The position numbers and the translations under genes are program-made. A model generated the notes under the pieces. It saw only the letters and a list, made by a program, of their open reading frames with translations, searched no databases and had not been told where the DNA came from. A stretch of 64,000 bases of DNA, from contig CAWCJS010000024.1 in the NCBI GenBank assembly GCA_963795795.1, forward strand, positions 186,001 to 250,000, in the 5' to 3' direction. Position 1 is the first letter of the stretch. Each line of letters begins with the position of its first letter. Shown here piece by piece: positions 46,152 through 55,081 of this stretch. The DNA is from Palsa-504 sp963795795 (GTDB lineage: Bacteria > Actinomycetota > Actinomycetes > Streptosporangiales > Streptosporangiaceae).

Positions 46152-46221
46152 GGGCGCGGCGCTGCCTGGACTGAGGAGCGAGGAACGAGCGACGAGGGAA
46201 GGCAGCGCGTCAAGAGCGCCC
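46152..46221 (+). promoter_or_regulatory. nested stem in the GMC oxidoreductase leader
   Basis: Inner stem GCGCTGCCT (46159) with AGGCAGCGC (46200) and outer stem GGGCGC (46152) with GCGCCC (46216), around a purine-rich loop. It lies 18-90 bases after the STAND stop and ends 22 bases before the next start. It may be a terminator or a structured leader. Confidence 0.5.
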
Positions 46222-46243
46222 GGAGGCGAGCGAGAGGCAGAAA

Positions 46244-47899
46244 ATGTATGACTTTGTCATTGCCGGCGGCGGATCGGCGGGCTGCGCGCTGGCCAACCGG
46301 CTGTCCGCGGACCCGGGGACGCGGGTCCTGGTCCTCGAGGCAGGGCGGTCGGACTACGTGTGGGACCCGTACATCCACATGCCCGCCGCACTCACCTTCC
46401 CGATCGGCAACCGCTTCTACGACTGGAAGTACGAAAGCGAGCCCGAGCCCTACATGAACGATCGGCGGATCTACCACGCCAGGGGCAAGGTGCTCGGCGG
46501 GTCGAGCAGCATCAACGGGATGATCTTCCAGCGCGGCAACCCGATGGACTATGAGCGGTGGGGCGCCGACCCGGGCATGGAGAGCTGGGACTACGCGCAC
46601 TGCCTGCCGTACTTCAAGCGGATGGAGACGTGCCTGGCCGCCGAGGCGGGCGATGAGTACCGCGGCCGCAGCGGGCCGCTGGTGCTCGAGCGCGGCCCGG
46701 CCACCGGCCCGCTGTTCGGTGCGTTCTTCGCGGCGGTCGAGCAGGCCGGGTACGCGCTGACCAAGGACGTGAACGGGTACCGGCAGGAGGGGTTCGGCCC
46801 GTTCGACCGGAACATCCACCGGGGCAGGCGCCTGTCGGCCGCGCGCGCCTACCTGCACCCGGTCATGACCCGCCCCAACCTCACCGTCGCGTGCCGGGCC
46901 TTCGTGACCAGGCTGATCTTCGACGGCAAGCGCGCCGTCGGCGTCGAGTTCACCCACCAGGGGCAGAGCAAGCGGGTCAAGGCGGCCGAGATCATACTGT
47001 GCGGCGGGGCGATCAACTCGCCGCAGCTCCTCCAGCTATCCGGCGTCGGCAACGGCGCGGAGCTGGCCGAGCTGGGCATCGAGGTCGTCGCCGACCTGCC
47101 CGGCGTGGGCGAGAACCTGCAGGACCACCTGGAGGTCTACGTCCAGTACGGGTCCAAGCAGCCGGTCTCGGTTGCGCCCGCGCTGAAGTGGCGCAACCGG
47201 CCGATGGTGGGGGCGAAGTGGCTGCTGCGGCGGACGGGGCCCGGCGCCACCAACCACTTCGAGGGCGGCGGCTTCGCGTGCAGCAACGACGAGGTGGCGT
47301 ACCCGAACCTGATGTTCCACTTCCTGCCGATCGCGATCCGCTACGACGGTTCGCAGCCCGCGGGCGGCCACGGCTACCAGGTGCACATCGGGCCGATGTA
47401 CTCCGATTCGCGCGGCAGCGTCAAGATCACCTCGCGTGACCCGGCCGTCCACCCCGCGCTGCGGTTCAACTACCTGTCGACCGCGACCGACCAGCGGGAA
47501 TGGGTCGAGGCGATCCGGGTGGCCAGGACGATCCTGACCCAGCCGGCGTTCGACGATTACAACGCGGGCGAGCTGTCGCCCGGCCCCGGGGTGGAGTCCG
47601 ACGAGGAGATCCTGGCCTGGGTGGCCAAGGACGCCGAGACCGCGCTGCACCCGTCGTGCACGACCAAGATGGGCACCGACCCCCTGTCGGTCGTCGACCC
47701 GGCGTCGATGCGCGTGCACGGTCTCGACGGACTGCGCGTCGTCGATGCCTCGGTAATGCCGTACGTCACCAACGGCAACATTTATGCGCCGGTCATGATG
47801 ACCGCGGAGAAGGCCGCCGACCTGATCCTCGGCAATACTCCCCTAGCGCCCGAGCCGGTCGAGTTCTACCGGCGGGGCGCCGATGGGAACGGGGGGTAG
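46244..47899 (+). CDS. GMC-family flavin oxidoreductase (choline dehydrogenase-like)
   Basis: 551 residues. FAD-binding motif GGGSAGCALANRL at the N-terminus, the GMC signature GKVLGGSSSING near residue 79, and near the C-terminus HPSCTTKMG with the catalytic His and the NGNIYAPVMMTAEKAAD segment. It is closest to choline and alcohol dehydrogenases and likely oxidises an alcohol to an aldehyde; no betaine aldehyde dehydrogenase gene is close, so choline is not assured. ATG at 46244 follows AGAGG. Confidence 0.9.
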   Translation: MYDFVIAGGGSAGCALANRLSADPGTRVLVLEAGRSDYVWDPYIHMPAALTFPIGNRFYDWKYESEPEPYMNDRRIYHARGKVLGGSSSINGMIFQRGNPMDYERWGADPGMESWDYAHCLPYFKRMETCLAAEAGDEYRGRSGPLVLERGPATGPLFGAFFAAVEQAGYALTKDVNGYRQEGFGPFDRNIHRGRRLSAARAYLHPVMTRPNLTVACRAFVTRLIFDGKRAVGVEFTHQGQSKRVKAAEIILCGGAINSPQLLQLSGVGNGAELAELGIEVVADLPGVGENLQDHLEVYVQYGSKQPVSVAPALKWRNRPMVGAKWLLRRTGPGATNHFEGGGFACSNDEVAYPNLMFHFLPIAIRYDGSQPAGGHGYQVHIGPMYSDSRGSVKITSRDPAVHPALRFNYLSTATDQREWVEAIRVARTILTQPAFDDYNAGELSPGPGVESDEEILAWVAKDAETALHPSCTTKMGTDPLSVVDPASMRVHGLDGLRVVDASVMPYVTNGNIYAPVMMTAEKAADLILGNTPLAPEPVEFYRRGADGNGG

Positions 47900-48054
47900 C
47901 ACACCGCTCGTTCGGGGAAAAAGATCTTTAATATTTGCCGAACGGACGGTGGTGTATCGGCCGGACCCCACAACGTGGGATTCTTTACCCGGAAACTAGA
48001 CAGACCGGCTATCACGTCACCATGATCGAACTGCACCGGAGGAGCGAGACGGGC

Positions 48055-48834
48055 ATGACCACACCAGACGGCATGCAGGCAGGGATGGGTCCGGCGGGCG
48101 ACCCGCTGCCCGAGGCGATGACGCTGGTCCGCGGCGCGGCCGACGGAGGTCACCGGCTCAAGATCCTCGGCGGCCTCGGCGTGCGCGTGCTGTGTCCCGA
48201 CTTCCCGCCGCGGATGCGCGCGGGCCAGGACATCGACTTCGCCTGCCTGGGCAAGAACCGGCGCAAGCTGGCCGAGCAGCTCGAGAGCCTGGGCTGCGAA
48301 CCCGACAAGAGGTTCAACAACCTCAACGGGGACCGGCAGATGTACTTCACCGCCCCGTCCGGGCGGCCCATCGACGTCATGGTGGACCGCCTGTCGATGT
48401 GCCACGTGCTGGACTTCCGGTCGTCCTTCGACTCGGCTTCGCCGACCCTGGATCCCGCTGACCTGCTCCTTTCCAAGCTGCAGATCGTCGAGCTGAACGC
48501 GAAGGACGCGCACGACATCGTCCACCTGCTCTCCGGGGTACGGGTCGGCCCGGATGCCGCGCGCCCATACATCGACACCGACCGGTTCGGGTCCGTGATT
48601 TCCGGGGACTGGGGCTGGTGGCGCACGGTGACCGGGAGCCTGGCCAAGCTTCCCGGCCTGCTCGCCGAGCAGCCGGGCCTGGCCCCGCCCTACCCGCGGT
48701 TCGACCCGCTGACGCAGGCCAAGCAGCTGGCCGAGGTTGCGGAGTCGGTGCCGAAGGGAATCAAGTGGAAGACCAGGGCGAAAGTCGGCGACCGCGTCCG
48801 CTGGTACGAGCTGCCGGAGGAAGTCGACCACTGA
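48055..48834 (+). CDS. nucleotidyltransferase-fold protein
   Basis: 259 residues from ATG 48055, with GGAGGAG 10 bases before. The pattern LGGLGVR, then QDIDF (first Asp pair) and IDVMVD (third acidic residue) fits a polymerase-beta-type nucleotidyltransferase. TLDPADLLLSKLQIVE and KDAHDIVHLL resemble the DUF-type helical part of AbiEii-like proteins. The C-terminal third is Trp-rich and unlike known toxins. It is followed after 36 bases by a metallophosphoesterase, which suggests a write-and-erase pair. Substrate unknown. Confidence 0.75.
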   Translation: MTTPDGMQAGMGPAGDPLPEAMTLVRGAADGGHRLKILGGLGVRVLCPDFPPRMRAGQDIDFACLGKNRRKLAEQLESLGCEPDKRFNNLNGDRQMYFTAPSGRPIDVMVDRLSMCHVLDFRSSFDSASPTLDPADLLLSKLQIVELNAKDAHDIVHLLSGVRVGPDAARPYIDTDRFGSVISGDWGWWRTVTGSLAKLPGLLAEQPGLAPPYPRFDPLTQAKQLAEVAESVPKGIKWKTRAKVGDRVRWYELPEEVDH

Positions 48835-48870
48835 TCTTGAACTTTGTTACAACGGAAGGCGCGCATCACC

Positions 48871-49812
48871 ATGAAAGTCTTCTTCGCCACGGACATCCAC
48901 GGATCTGAGATCTGCTGGCGAAAGTTCCTGAACGCAGCCGCCTTCTACAAGGCCGACATGGTCATCCTCGGGGGAGACGTCACCGGCAAGGTGATGGTGC
49001 CGATCGTGTCGAGCTCGTCGGGGCACTGGGAAGTGACGTTCGGCGGGCAACGGGTGAAGCTGGACACGGCGGCCGAGCTCGAGGACATCAAGCGCAAGAT
49101 CCGTGACCGCGGGTACTACCCGGCCGTCATGTCGCTCGACGAGCTCGACGCCCTGAACGAGGAGGACGGCTCGGTCGACCGCCGGTTCACCCAGGAGATG
49201 ACCAAGGGCCTGGAGCTCTGGCTCGACATGGCCGACAGCAAGCTGCGCGGCGGCCAGATTCCCTGCATCCTGAACGGCGGGAACGACGACATCTGGGAGA
49301 TCGACGACATCATCGAGCGGTCCCCCAGCGTCAGCTTCGCCGAGAGCAAGGTCATGGACCTCGGCGGGTTCTACCTGGCCTCGATGGGCTGGACCAACCC
49401 CACCCCGTGGGACACGTTCCGCGAGGCCCCGGAGGACGTGCTGGCCACCAAGATCGACGCGATGGTTTCCTCGATCCCGGACATGAGCAAGGCGATCTTC
49501 AACTTCCACGCCCCGCCGTACGGCACCGGGCTCGACGAGGCCCCGGCCCTGGACGAGAACATGCGGCCGGTGCTCGGCGGCGCGGTGATGAAGCCGGTCG
49601 GGTCGACCGCCGTGAAGGAGGCCATCCTCAAGTACCAGCCGCTCCTGTCGGTGCACGGGCACATCCACGAGAGCAAGGGCGTCTGCAGGCTCGGCCGGAC
49701 CCTCACCATGAACCCCGGGAGTTCCTACACCGACGGGGTGCTGCAGGGCGCGGTCATCGACCTGAACGAGAAAAAGGGCAAGGTCGCGCGCTACATCCTG
49801 GTGAACGGCTGA
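48871..49812 (+). CDS. metallophosphoesterase, calcineurin-like
   Basis: 313 residues. All five metal motifs can be assigned: ATDIHG near residue 8, LGGDVTG near 31, NGGNDD near 130 in place of GNHD, FHAPPYG near 211 and VHGHIHE near 260. It hydrolyses phosphomono- or diesters, cytoplasmic. The start ATG at 48871 has GGAAGG upstream; the ORF could be read from 48844 without better support. It is probably co-transcribed with the nucleotidyltransferase-like gene and possibly the permease 180 bases further. Confidence 0.87.
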   Translation: MKVFFATDIHGSEICWRKFLNAAAFYKADMVILGGDVTGKVMVPIVSSSSGHWEVTFGGQRVKLDTAAELEDIKRKIRDRGYYPAVMSLDELDALNEEDGSVDRRFTQEMTKGLELWLDMADSKLRGGQIPCILNGGNDDIWEIDDIIERSPSVSFAESKVMDLGGFYLASMGWTNPTPWDTFREAPEDVLATKIDAMVSSIPDMSKAIFNFHAPPYGTGLDEAPALDENMRPVLGGAVMKPVGSTAVKEAILKYQPLLSVHGHIHESKGVCRLGRTLTMNPGSSYTDGVLQGAVIDLNEKKGKVARYILVNG

Positions 49813-49992
49813 CGGACAGGCTTGGGGGGGCGGTGCCTTGATCGTGATCTGCCAACTTCGCCGACACCGGGTTCCAGATAACCCCAAAGCCCTATATTGG
49901 CGCTAGAAAATCCCAAATACCCACAGAAGTGACCCCTCGATCCCCGTCCACGCTGGACAAATTCGGAATACCTGGATTATCGGAGGTTACAC

Positions 49993-51633
49993 ATGGCGGC
50001 AGGAGCACTGGGCGAAGAGAGACCGACTCTCTTCCTCCGTAAGGCGACGGGCCTGGTCCGGGGCTGGTCCGTCAGGGACTCGATGATCTACGCCTGCCTA
50101 TCCACCAACGTGGTGACGCTGGGCATGGTCGCGTGGGCAGAGGACCAGTATTCCTTTCCCAGGGGCCAGCTGATCACCGCGATCGTCATCTCGGGGATCT
50201 GGGTCTCGTTCCTCATCCTCGCGTACACCGGGCTGGTGGTCACCATCCCGCGGGCCGGCGGCGACTACGTCTGGCAGAGCCGCATCCTGGGCAGCGGGAT
50301 CGGGTTCGTGCTGGCCGCCACCGGGTGGTGGTTCATCCTGTGGCTGTGGGCGCCGATCTACGGCGCGGTGCTGAGCGAGGAGTTCTTCCAACCGATCTTC
50401 GCGACGCTCGGGACGCCTAGCCAGGCGGAGTGGTTCGCCAGCCATAACGGGACCTTCGTGGTCACCCTGCTCACGATCGTGCTGGCCGGGGTGCTGGTCT
50501 CGATCGGTATGGCGGGCTACGCGCGGGTGCAGAAGTGGTGCTTCTACGGCGGCCTGCTCGGCACCGCGATCATCATCATCCTGCTGCTGATCACGAGCCG
50601 GAGTACCTTCATCTCCTCGTACGACACCTACGCGGGCAAGATCTTCGGCATCAAGAACGCCTACGCCTTCACCAACTCCGACGCGGTCAAGACCGTCGGC
50701 TACACCGCGCCCTCGCTGGGCTTCGGGCCGCTCGGGCAGTCCATGCTGCTCGTGCCGTTCATGATGTTCTACCTGCTGTGGCCGAACTGGGGCACGACCC
50801 TGTACGGCGAGGTCCGCGGGGCCAGCGACTTCCGCCGGGTGTTCAGCGGCATGTTCATCGGCCTGTGGACCAGCGTGCTGCTGTCCGTCGTCTTCCTGCT
50901 GCTGTTCGCCAAGACCTTCGGCTGGGCGTTCTACCAGAACGGCAACGCCGAGTTCACCAACGCTCTCTACGCCCTCCCGGCCAAGGCGAACCTGCCCATC
51001 TTCCCGTATCCGGTGCTGCTGGTGAGCTGGCTGGTGCACAACAGCGTGTTCCAGGTCATCCTGCTCCTGCTGATGGGCCTGTGGTTCTTCGGCTGGGTGG
51101 GGACGCTGTTCCTGTCCTCGACGCGGGTCATCTTCGCCGCCGCCTTCGACCGCGTGCTCCCGGACAAGGCCGCGGAGGTCTCGGAGAAGCGCCGGGTGCC
51201 GTTCTACTCGCTGGTGCTGATGCTGCTCCCGGCGGTGGGCCTGGGCGCGCTGTTCTCGTACAACACGACGTTCGCCGGCTACACCCTGGACGCCACGCTG
51301 GTCATCGCGGTGACCTACCTGGGCAGCGCCATCGCGGTCGTCATCCTGCCGCTGCGCAAGCCGGACCTGTGGTACGCCTCGCCGGCCAGCAAGGTCAAGC
51401 TGTTCGGCATTCCGGTCGTGCCGGTGGCCGGGGTCATCACGATCGCGCTGCTCGTCTACAACCTGTACGAGTGGCTGTCGAACGACCTGTACGGCGTCAA
51501 CAAGCACGACTCGCTGTACTACATGGGCGGGATGTACGTGCTGGCCATCGTGATCTACGTGATCGCCCGCGTCGTCCGCAGCCGCCAGGGCATCGACCTC
51601 GGCCTGATCAACAAGGAAATCCCGGTCGAGTAG
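49993..51633 (+). CDS. APC superfamily amino acid permease
   Basis: 546 residues with about 12 hydrophobic helices. TIPRAGGDYVWQSRILGSGIGF is the characteristic first block of amino acid permeases. The N-terminus is soluble for about 35 residues. It probably takes up an amino acid or amine by cation coupling; the substrate is not readable. ATG at 49993 has GGAGG nearby. A strong terminator follows. Confidence 0.88.
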   Translation: MAAGALGEERPTLFLRKATGLVRGWSVRDSMIYACLSTNVVTLGMVAWAEDQYSFPRGQLITAIVISGIWVSFLILAYTGLVVTIPRAGGDYVWQSRILGSGIGFVLAATGWWFILWLWAPIYGAVLSEEFFQPIFATLGTPSQAEWFASHNGTFVVTLLTIVLAGVLVSIGMAGYARVQKWCFYGGLLGTAIIIILLLITSRSTFISSYDTYAGKIFGIKNAYAFTNSDAVKTVGYTAPSLGFGPLGQSMLLVPFMMFYLLWPNWGTTLYGEVRGASDFRRVFSGMFIGLWTSVLLSVVFLLLFAKTFGWAFYQNGNAEFTNALYALPAKANLPIFPYPVLLVSWLVHNSVFQVILLLLMGLWFFGWVGTLFLSSTRVIFAAAFDRVLPDKAAEVSEKRRVPFYSLVLMLLPAVGLGALFSYNTTFAGYTLDATLVIAVTYLGSAIAVVILPLRKPDLWYASPASKVKLFGIPVVPVAGVITIALLVYNLYEWLSNDLYGVNKHDSLYYMGGMYVLAIVIYVIARVVRSRQGIDLGLINKEIPVE

Positions 51634-51664
51634 GGTTCCGCCGGTTCGTTCCGGTTCGTTAGCG

Positions 51665-51702
51665 CGAAGGATCTGGTACTCGCTGCGGTACCAGATCCTT
51701 CG
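51665..51702 (+). terminator. hairpin terminator after the permease
   Basis: A perfect 15-bp stem (CGAAGGATCTGGTAC and complement) with an 8-base loop, 32 bases past the stop. No poly-T tail. Confidence 0.85.
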
Positions 51703-51723
51703 TGATCATGGTTGGGGGTTCTG

Positions 51724-52590
51724 GTGGGCGATCTTGAGGGACGGACGTTTTTTGTTACCGGGGGGAATACCGGGATCGGGCGGGCTACGGCTTTGGGGCT
51801 GGCCCAGCGGGGTGGCCGGGTGTATATCGCGTGCCGGTCGGTGACTAAGGGCGAGGAGGCGGCTGCTTCGATCCGAGCCTCGACGGGGAATTCCTCGGTG
51901 TGGGTGGTCCCGCTGGATCTGGCGGACCTGGATTCGGTGCGCGCGTGCGCTGTGTCGTTCCTGGCGCGTGGGGAGCCACTGCACGTGCTGGTGAACAATG
52001 CGGGGCTGGCCGGGGTGCGGACGGTAACTGCGCAGGGATTCGAGATCGCGTTCGGGGTCAACCACCTGGGGCACTTCCTGCTGACGAACTCACTGCTCGG
52101 GCTGCTCGAATCCAGCGCGCCTGCGCGGGTGGTGAGCGTGGCGAGCGACTCGCACTACGCGGCTAAGGGGATCGACTTCGACGCGCTGCGCCGGGCCGCG
52201 CCCGGGATCACCGGGATGCCCGCGTACTCGGTCTCCAAATTGTGCAACGTGCTGTTCACCCAGGAACTCGCGCGCCGCACGGCCGGGACCGGGGTCACCA
52301 CTTACGCGCTGCACCCGGGGGTGGTGGCGTCGGAGATGTTCCGGCGGGTGCCCTGGCCGGTGCGGCCCATCATCATGAGGCGGATGCTTTCCGTGACCGA
52401 GGGCGCGCAGACGTCGCTGTACTGCGCGACGTCACCGGACGTAGCGTCCGATAGCGGGAAGTTCTACGAGAAATGCGCGGAAAAGACCCCGAGCCGGGTG
52501 GCGACCCCGGAACTCGGGCGCGTGCTGTGGGAGCGGAGCGAGGAGTGGACCGCCCCTTACCTGGCCGCCAATGAGCCGGGAGCGGCATGA
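51724..52590 (+). CDS. short-chain dehydrogenase/reductase
   Basis: 288 residues. The Rossmann motif TGGNTGIG near residue 12, NNAG near 89 and the active site YSVSK near 165 are present. It is nearest the retinol-dehydrogenase-like or WW-domain-oxidoreductase-like group. GTG at 51724 is preceded by a GGGGG run; the longer TTG at 51712 adds only four residues. The substrate is unknown. It is followed by the DNA ligase gene in the same direction, 61 bases away. Confidence 0.9.
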   Translation: MGDLEGRTFFVTGGNTGIGRATALGLAQRGGRVYIACRSVTKGEEAAASIRASTGNSSVWVVPLDLADLDSVRACAVSFLARGEPLHVLVNNAGLAGVRTVTAQGFEIAFGVNHLGHFLLTNSLLGLLESSAPARVVSVASDSHYAAKGIDFDALRRAAPGITGMPAYSVSKLCNVLFTQELARRTAGTGVTTYALHPGVVASEMFRRVPWPVRPIIMRRMLSVTEGAQTSLYCATSPDVASDSGKFYEKCAEKTPSRVATPELGRVLWERSEEWTAPYLAANEPGAA

Positions 52591-52651
52591 TCGGTTCCGG
52601 GAGCGGGCAGTAAACACTCCTGAGTTGTCGTAATCGGGGAAGCTGGGGGCT

Positions 52652-55063
52652 ATGGACCTTCCCGTCAACCCGCCGGTGGCGCCGATGCTGGCCAAGCCGG
52701 TCGAGAAGATCCCTCGCGGGGACTTCGTGTTCGAGCCGAAGTGGGACGGCTTCCGGTCGATCGTGTTCCGCGACGGGGACGAGATCGAGATCGGCAGCCG
52801 CAACGAGCGCCCGATGACCCGGTACTTCCCCGAGATCGTCGCGGCGGTCTTGGCATCGTTGCCGCCCCGGTGCGTGATCGACGGGGAGATCGTGGTCCCC
52901 GACGCGTCCGGCCGACGCCTGGATTTCGAGGCGCTGCAGTTGCGGATCCACCCCGCGGCCAGCCGGGTTTCGCTGCTGGCGACTACGACGCCGGCGCACT
53001 TCATTGGGTTCGACTTGCTCGCACTGGGCGACCGCTCCTATATGGAGCAGCCGTTTTTTGAGCGCCGGGCCGTTTTGGCCTCCGCGCTGGCCGGGGTGGG
53101 CTCGCCCATCCACCTGACGCCGACGACCACCGACCCGGAGGTCGCCACCGGGTGGTTCAGCCAGTTTGAGGGCGCGGGCCTGGACGGGCTGATCGCCAAG
53201 CCGGCCGGCGGGGTCTACGAGCCGGACAAGCGCGTGATGTTCAAGGTCAAGCACGAGCGGACCGCGGACTGCGTGGTGGCCGGGTACCGGGTCCACAAGA
53301 GCGGCGAGGACCGCATCGGGTCCCTGCTGCTTGGGCTGTACAAGGACGACGGGAAGCTGGCCAGCGTCGGCGTGGTCGGGGCGCTCCCGATGGAGCGGCG
53401 GGTCGAGTTGTTCGCGGAGTTGCAGCCGCTGGTCACCACGTTCGACGAGCACCCCTGGAACTGGGGGGAGCACGAGGCCGGCCAGCGCACCCCGCGGGTG
53501 GCCATGGCCAGCCGGTGGAACGCGGACAAGGACCTGTCGTTCATCCCGCTGCGCCCGGAGCGGGTGCTGGAGGTCCGGTACGACCACATGGAAGGGCCGC
53601 GGTTCAGGCACACCGCCCAGTTCGTCCGCTGGCGCCCGGACCGGGAGCCGCGCTCCTGCACGTACGCCCAGCTAGAGGAGCCGGTCAGCTTCAACCTGGG
53701 CGAGATCCTGGGAACTTCGGGTTCCGGGGGTTCCGGGGGCGGGGTCAGCATGGCTGAGCCGAAGCTGGTCCTGGACCTCGGGGGGCACGAGGTCGCGATC
53801 AGCAACCCGAGCAAGGTGTTCTTCACGCGGGCCGGGGTCACCAAGCTGGACATGGTGCGTTACTACCTGGCTGTGGCCCCGGGAGCGCTCGGCGGGGTGG
53901 GCGACCGGCCGATGGCGCTGAAGCGGTTCGTGAACGGGGCGGAGAGCGAGGCGTTCTTCCAGAAGCGCGCCCCGGACAAGCGGCCGGACTGGATCGATAC
54001 CGTCGAGCTCCGCTTTCCCTCCGGCCGGACCGCGGACGAGGTGGTGGTCAGCGACGAGGCCGCGCTGGCCTGGGTGATCAACCTCGGCTGCATCGACCTT
54101 AACCCGCACCCGGTGCGCGCGGACGACTTGGATCACCCGGACGAGTTGCGGGTTGACCTGGACCCCGTGCCCGGCGTGGAGTGGCCGCAGATCAGGGACG
54201 TGGCCATGGTGGCTCAGGGGGTGCTTTCTGACTTCGGGTTGACCGGGTGGCCGAAGACGTCGGGGTCACGGGGCCTGCACGTGTACGCGCGCATCGAGCC
54301 GCGCTGGTCGTTCAGCGACGTGCGCCGCGCCGCCGTGGCGGTGGCCCGGGAGATCGAGCGGCGCGCGCCGGACATTGCCACCTCCAAGTGGTGGAAGGAA
54401 GAACGGCACGGCGTCTTCGTCGACTACAACCAGAACGCCAAGGACCGGACGGTCGCCTCCGCGTACTCCATCCGCCCGGTCCCGGACGCCCGGGTTTCCG
54501 CGCCGTTGACCTGGGCGGAGGTGCCGTCGTGTGATCCGGCTTTGTTTACCATCGTGACCATGCCCGCGAGGTTTTTGGCGGTCGGCGATCCGTGGGAAGG
54601 GATGGACTCGGCGGCTGGATCGCTCGAACCGCTGCTGGAGTTGGCGGCGCGGGACGAGGCGGCGGGGCTGCCCGACGCGCCGTGGCCGCCCCACTACGAG
54701 AAGCAGACCGGCGAGGCTCCCCGGGTGCAGCCGTCCAAGCGCCGGGCCGGCACCGTCGCTCCCCCGGCGCCGGGCCAGACCGCCGGGCCGACCGGGCGGC
54801 GGAGGAGCACGATGCCGCTGATCGAGATCGCCCGGGCGGAGACCAAGGACGAGGCGATGGCGGGCCTGGAGCGGTGGAAGGAGCGGCACCCTTCGGTGTG
54901 GCCGCTGCTCGAGGCCCGGGACGTGCTCGTCGACGGGATGCGCGGGCGGAGTTCGGTCTGGTACCGGATCCGGGTCAACCTCCAGCACGTCCCCGAGGAC
55001 CAGCGCCCCGGGCAGGAACCGCTGGAAGTCGACTACGATCCCTGGGCCGGCTTCCGGCCCTAG
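52652..55063 (+). CDS. ATP-dependent DNA ligase fused to LigD-type polymerase domain
   Basis: 803 residues. Residues 1-350 form an ATP-dependent ligase like LigC: catalytic Lys in FEPKWDGFR (K30), then the DGEIVV and KVKHERT segments. A Gly/Ser linker (about 353-365) joins a LigD polymerase domain (about 368-680): VDLDPVPG metal motif, TSGSRGLHVYARI and VDYNQNAKDRT. The last 85 residues are an extra unassigned piece. No nuclease domain is present. The protein should act in non-homologous end joining, usually with Ku, which is not in the window. Ligase and polymerase are separate genes in many actinomycetes. ATG at 52652. Confidence 0.9.
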   Translation: MDLPVNPPVAPMLAKPVEKIPRGDFVFEPKWDGFRSIVFRDGDEIEIGSRNERPMTRYFPEIVAAVLASLPPRCVIDGEIVVPDASGRRLDFEALQLRIHPAASRVSLLATTTPAHFIGFDLLALGDRSYMEQPFFERRAVLASALAGVGSPIHLTPTTTDPEVATGWFSQFEGAGLDGLIAKPAGGVYEPDKRVMFKVKHERTADCVVAGYRVHKSGEDRIGSLLLGLYKDDGKLASVGVVGALPMERRVELFAELQPLVTTFDEHPWNWGEHEAGQRTPRVAMASRWNADKDLSFIPLRPERVLEVRYDHMEGPRFRHTAQFVRWRPDREPRSCTYAQLEEPVSFNLGEILGTSGSGGSGGGVSMAEPKLVLDLGGHEVAISNPSKVFFTRAGVTKLDMVRYYLAVAPGALGGVGDRPMALKRFVNGAESEAFFQKRAPDKRPDWIDTVELRFPSGRTADEVVVSDEAALAWVINLGCIDLNPHPVRADDLDHPDELRVDLDPVPGVEWPQIRDVAMVAQGVLSDFGLTGWPKTSGSRGLHVYARIEPRWSFSDVRRAAVAVAREIERRAPDIATSKWWKEERHGVFVDYNQNAKDRTVASAYSIRPVPDARVSAPLTWAEVPSCDPALFTIVTMPARFLAVGDPWEGMDSAAGSLEPLLELAARDEAAGLPDAPWPPHYEKQTGEAPRVQPSKRRAGTVAPPAPGQTAGPTGRRRSTMPLIEIARAETKDEAMAGLERWKERHPSVWPLLEARDVLVDGMRGRSSVWYRIRVNLQHVPEDQRPGQEPLEVDYDPWAGFRP

Positions 55064-55081
55064 CATCCTCTCGGAGACGAT

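Noticed and set aside
50098..51507. 469-codon frame antisense to the APC permease
   Set aside because: Gln/Asp/His-rich complement of membrane codons; no domain. Typical shadow.
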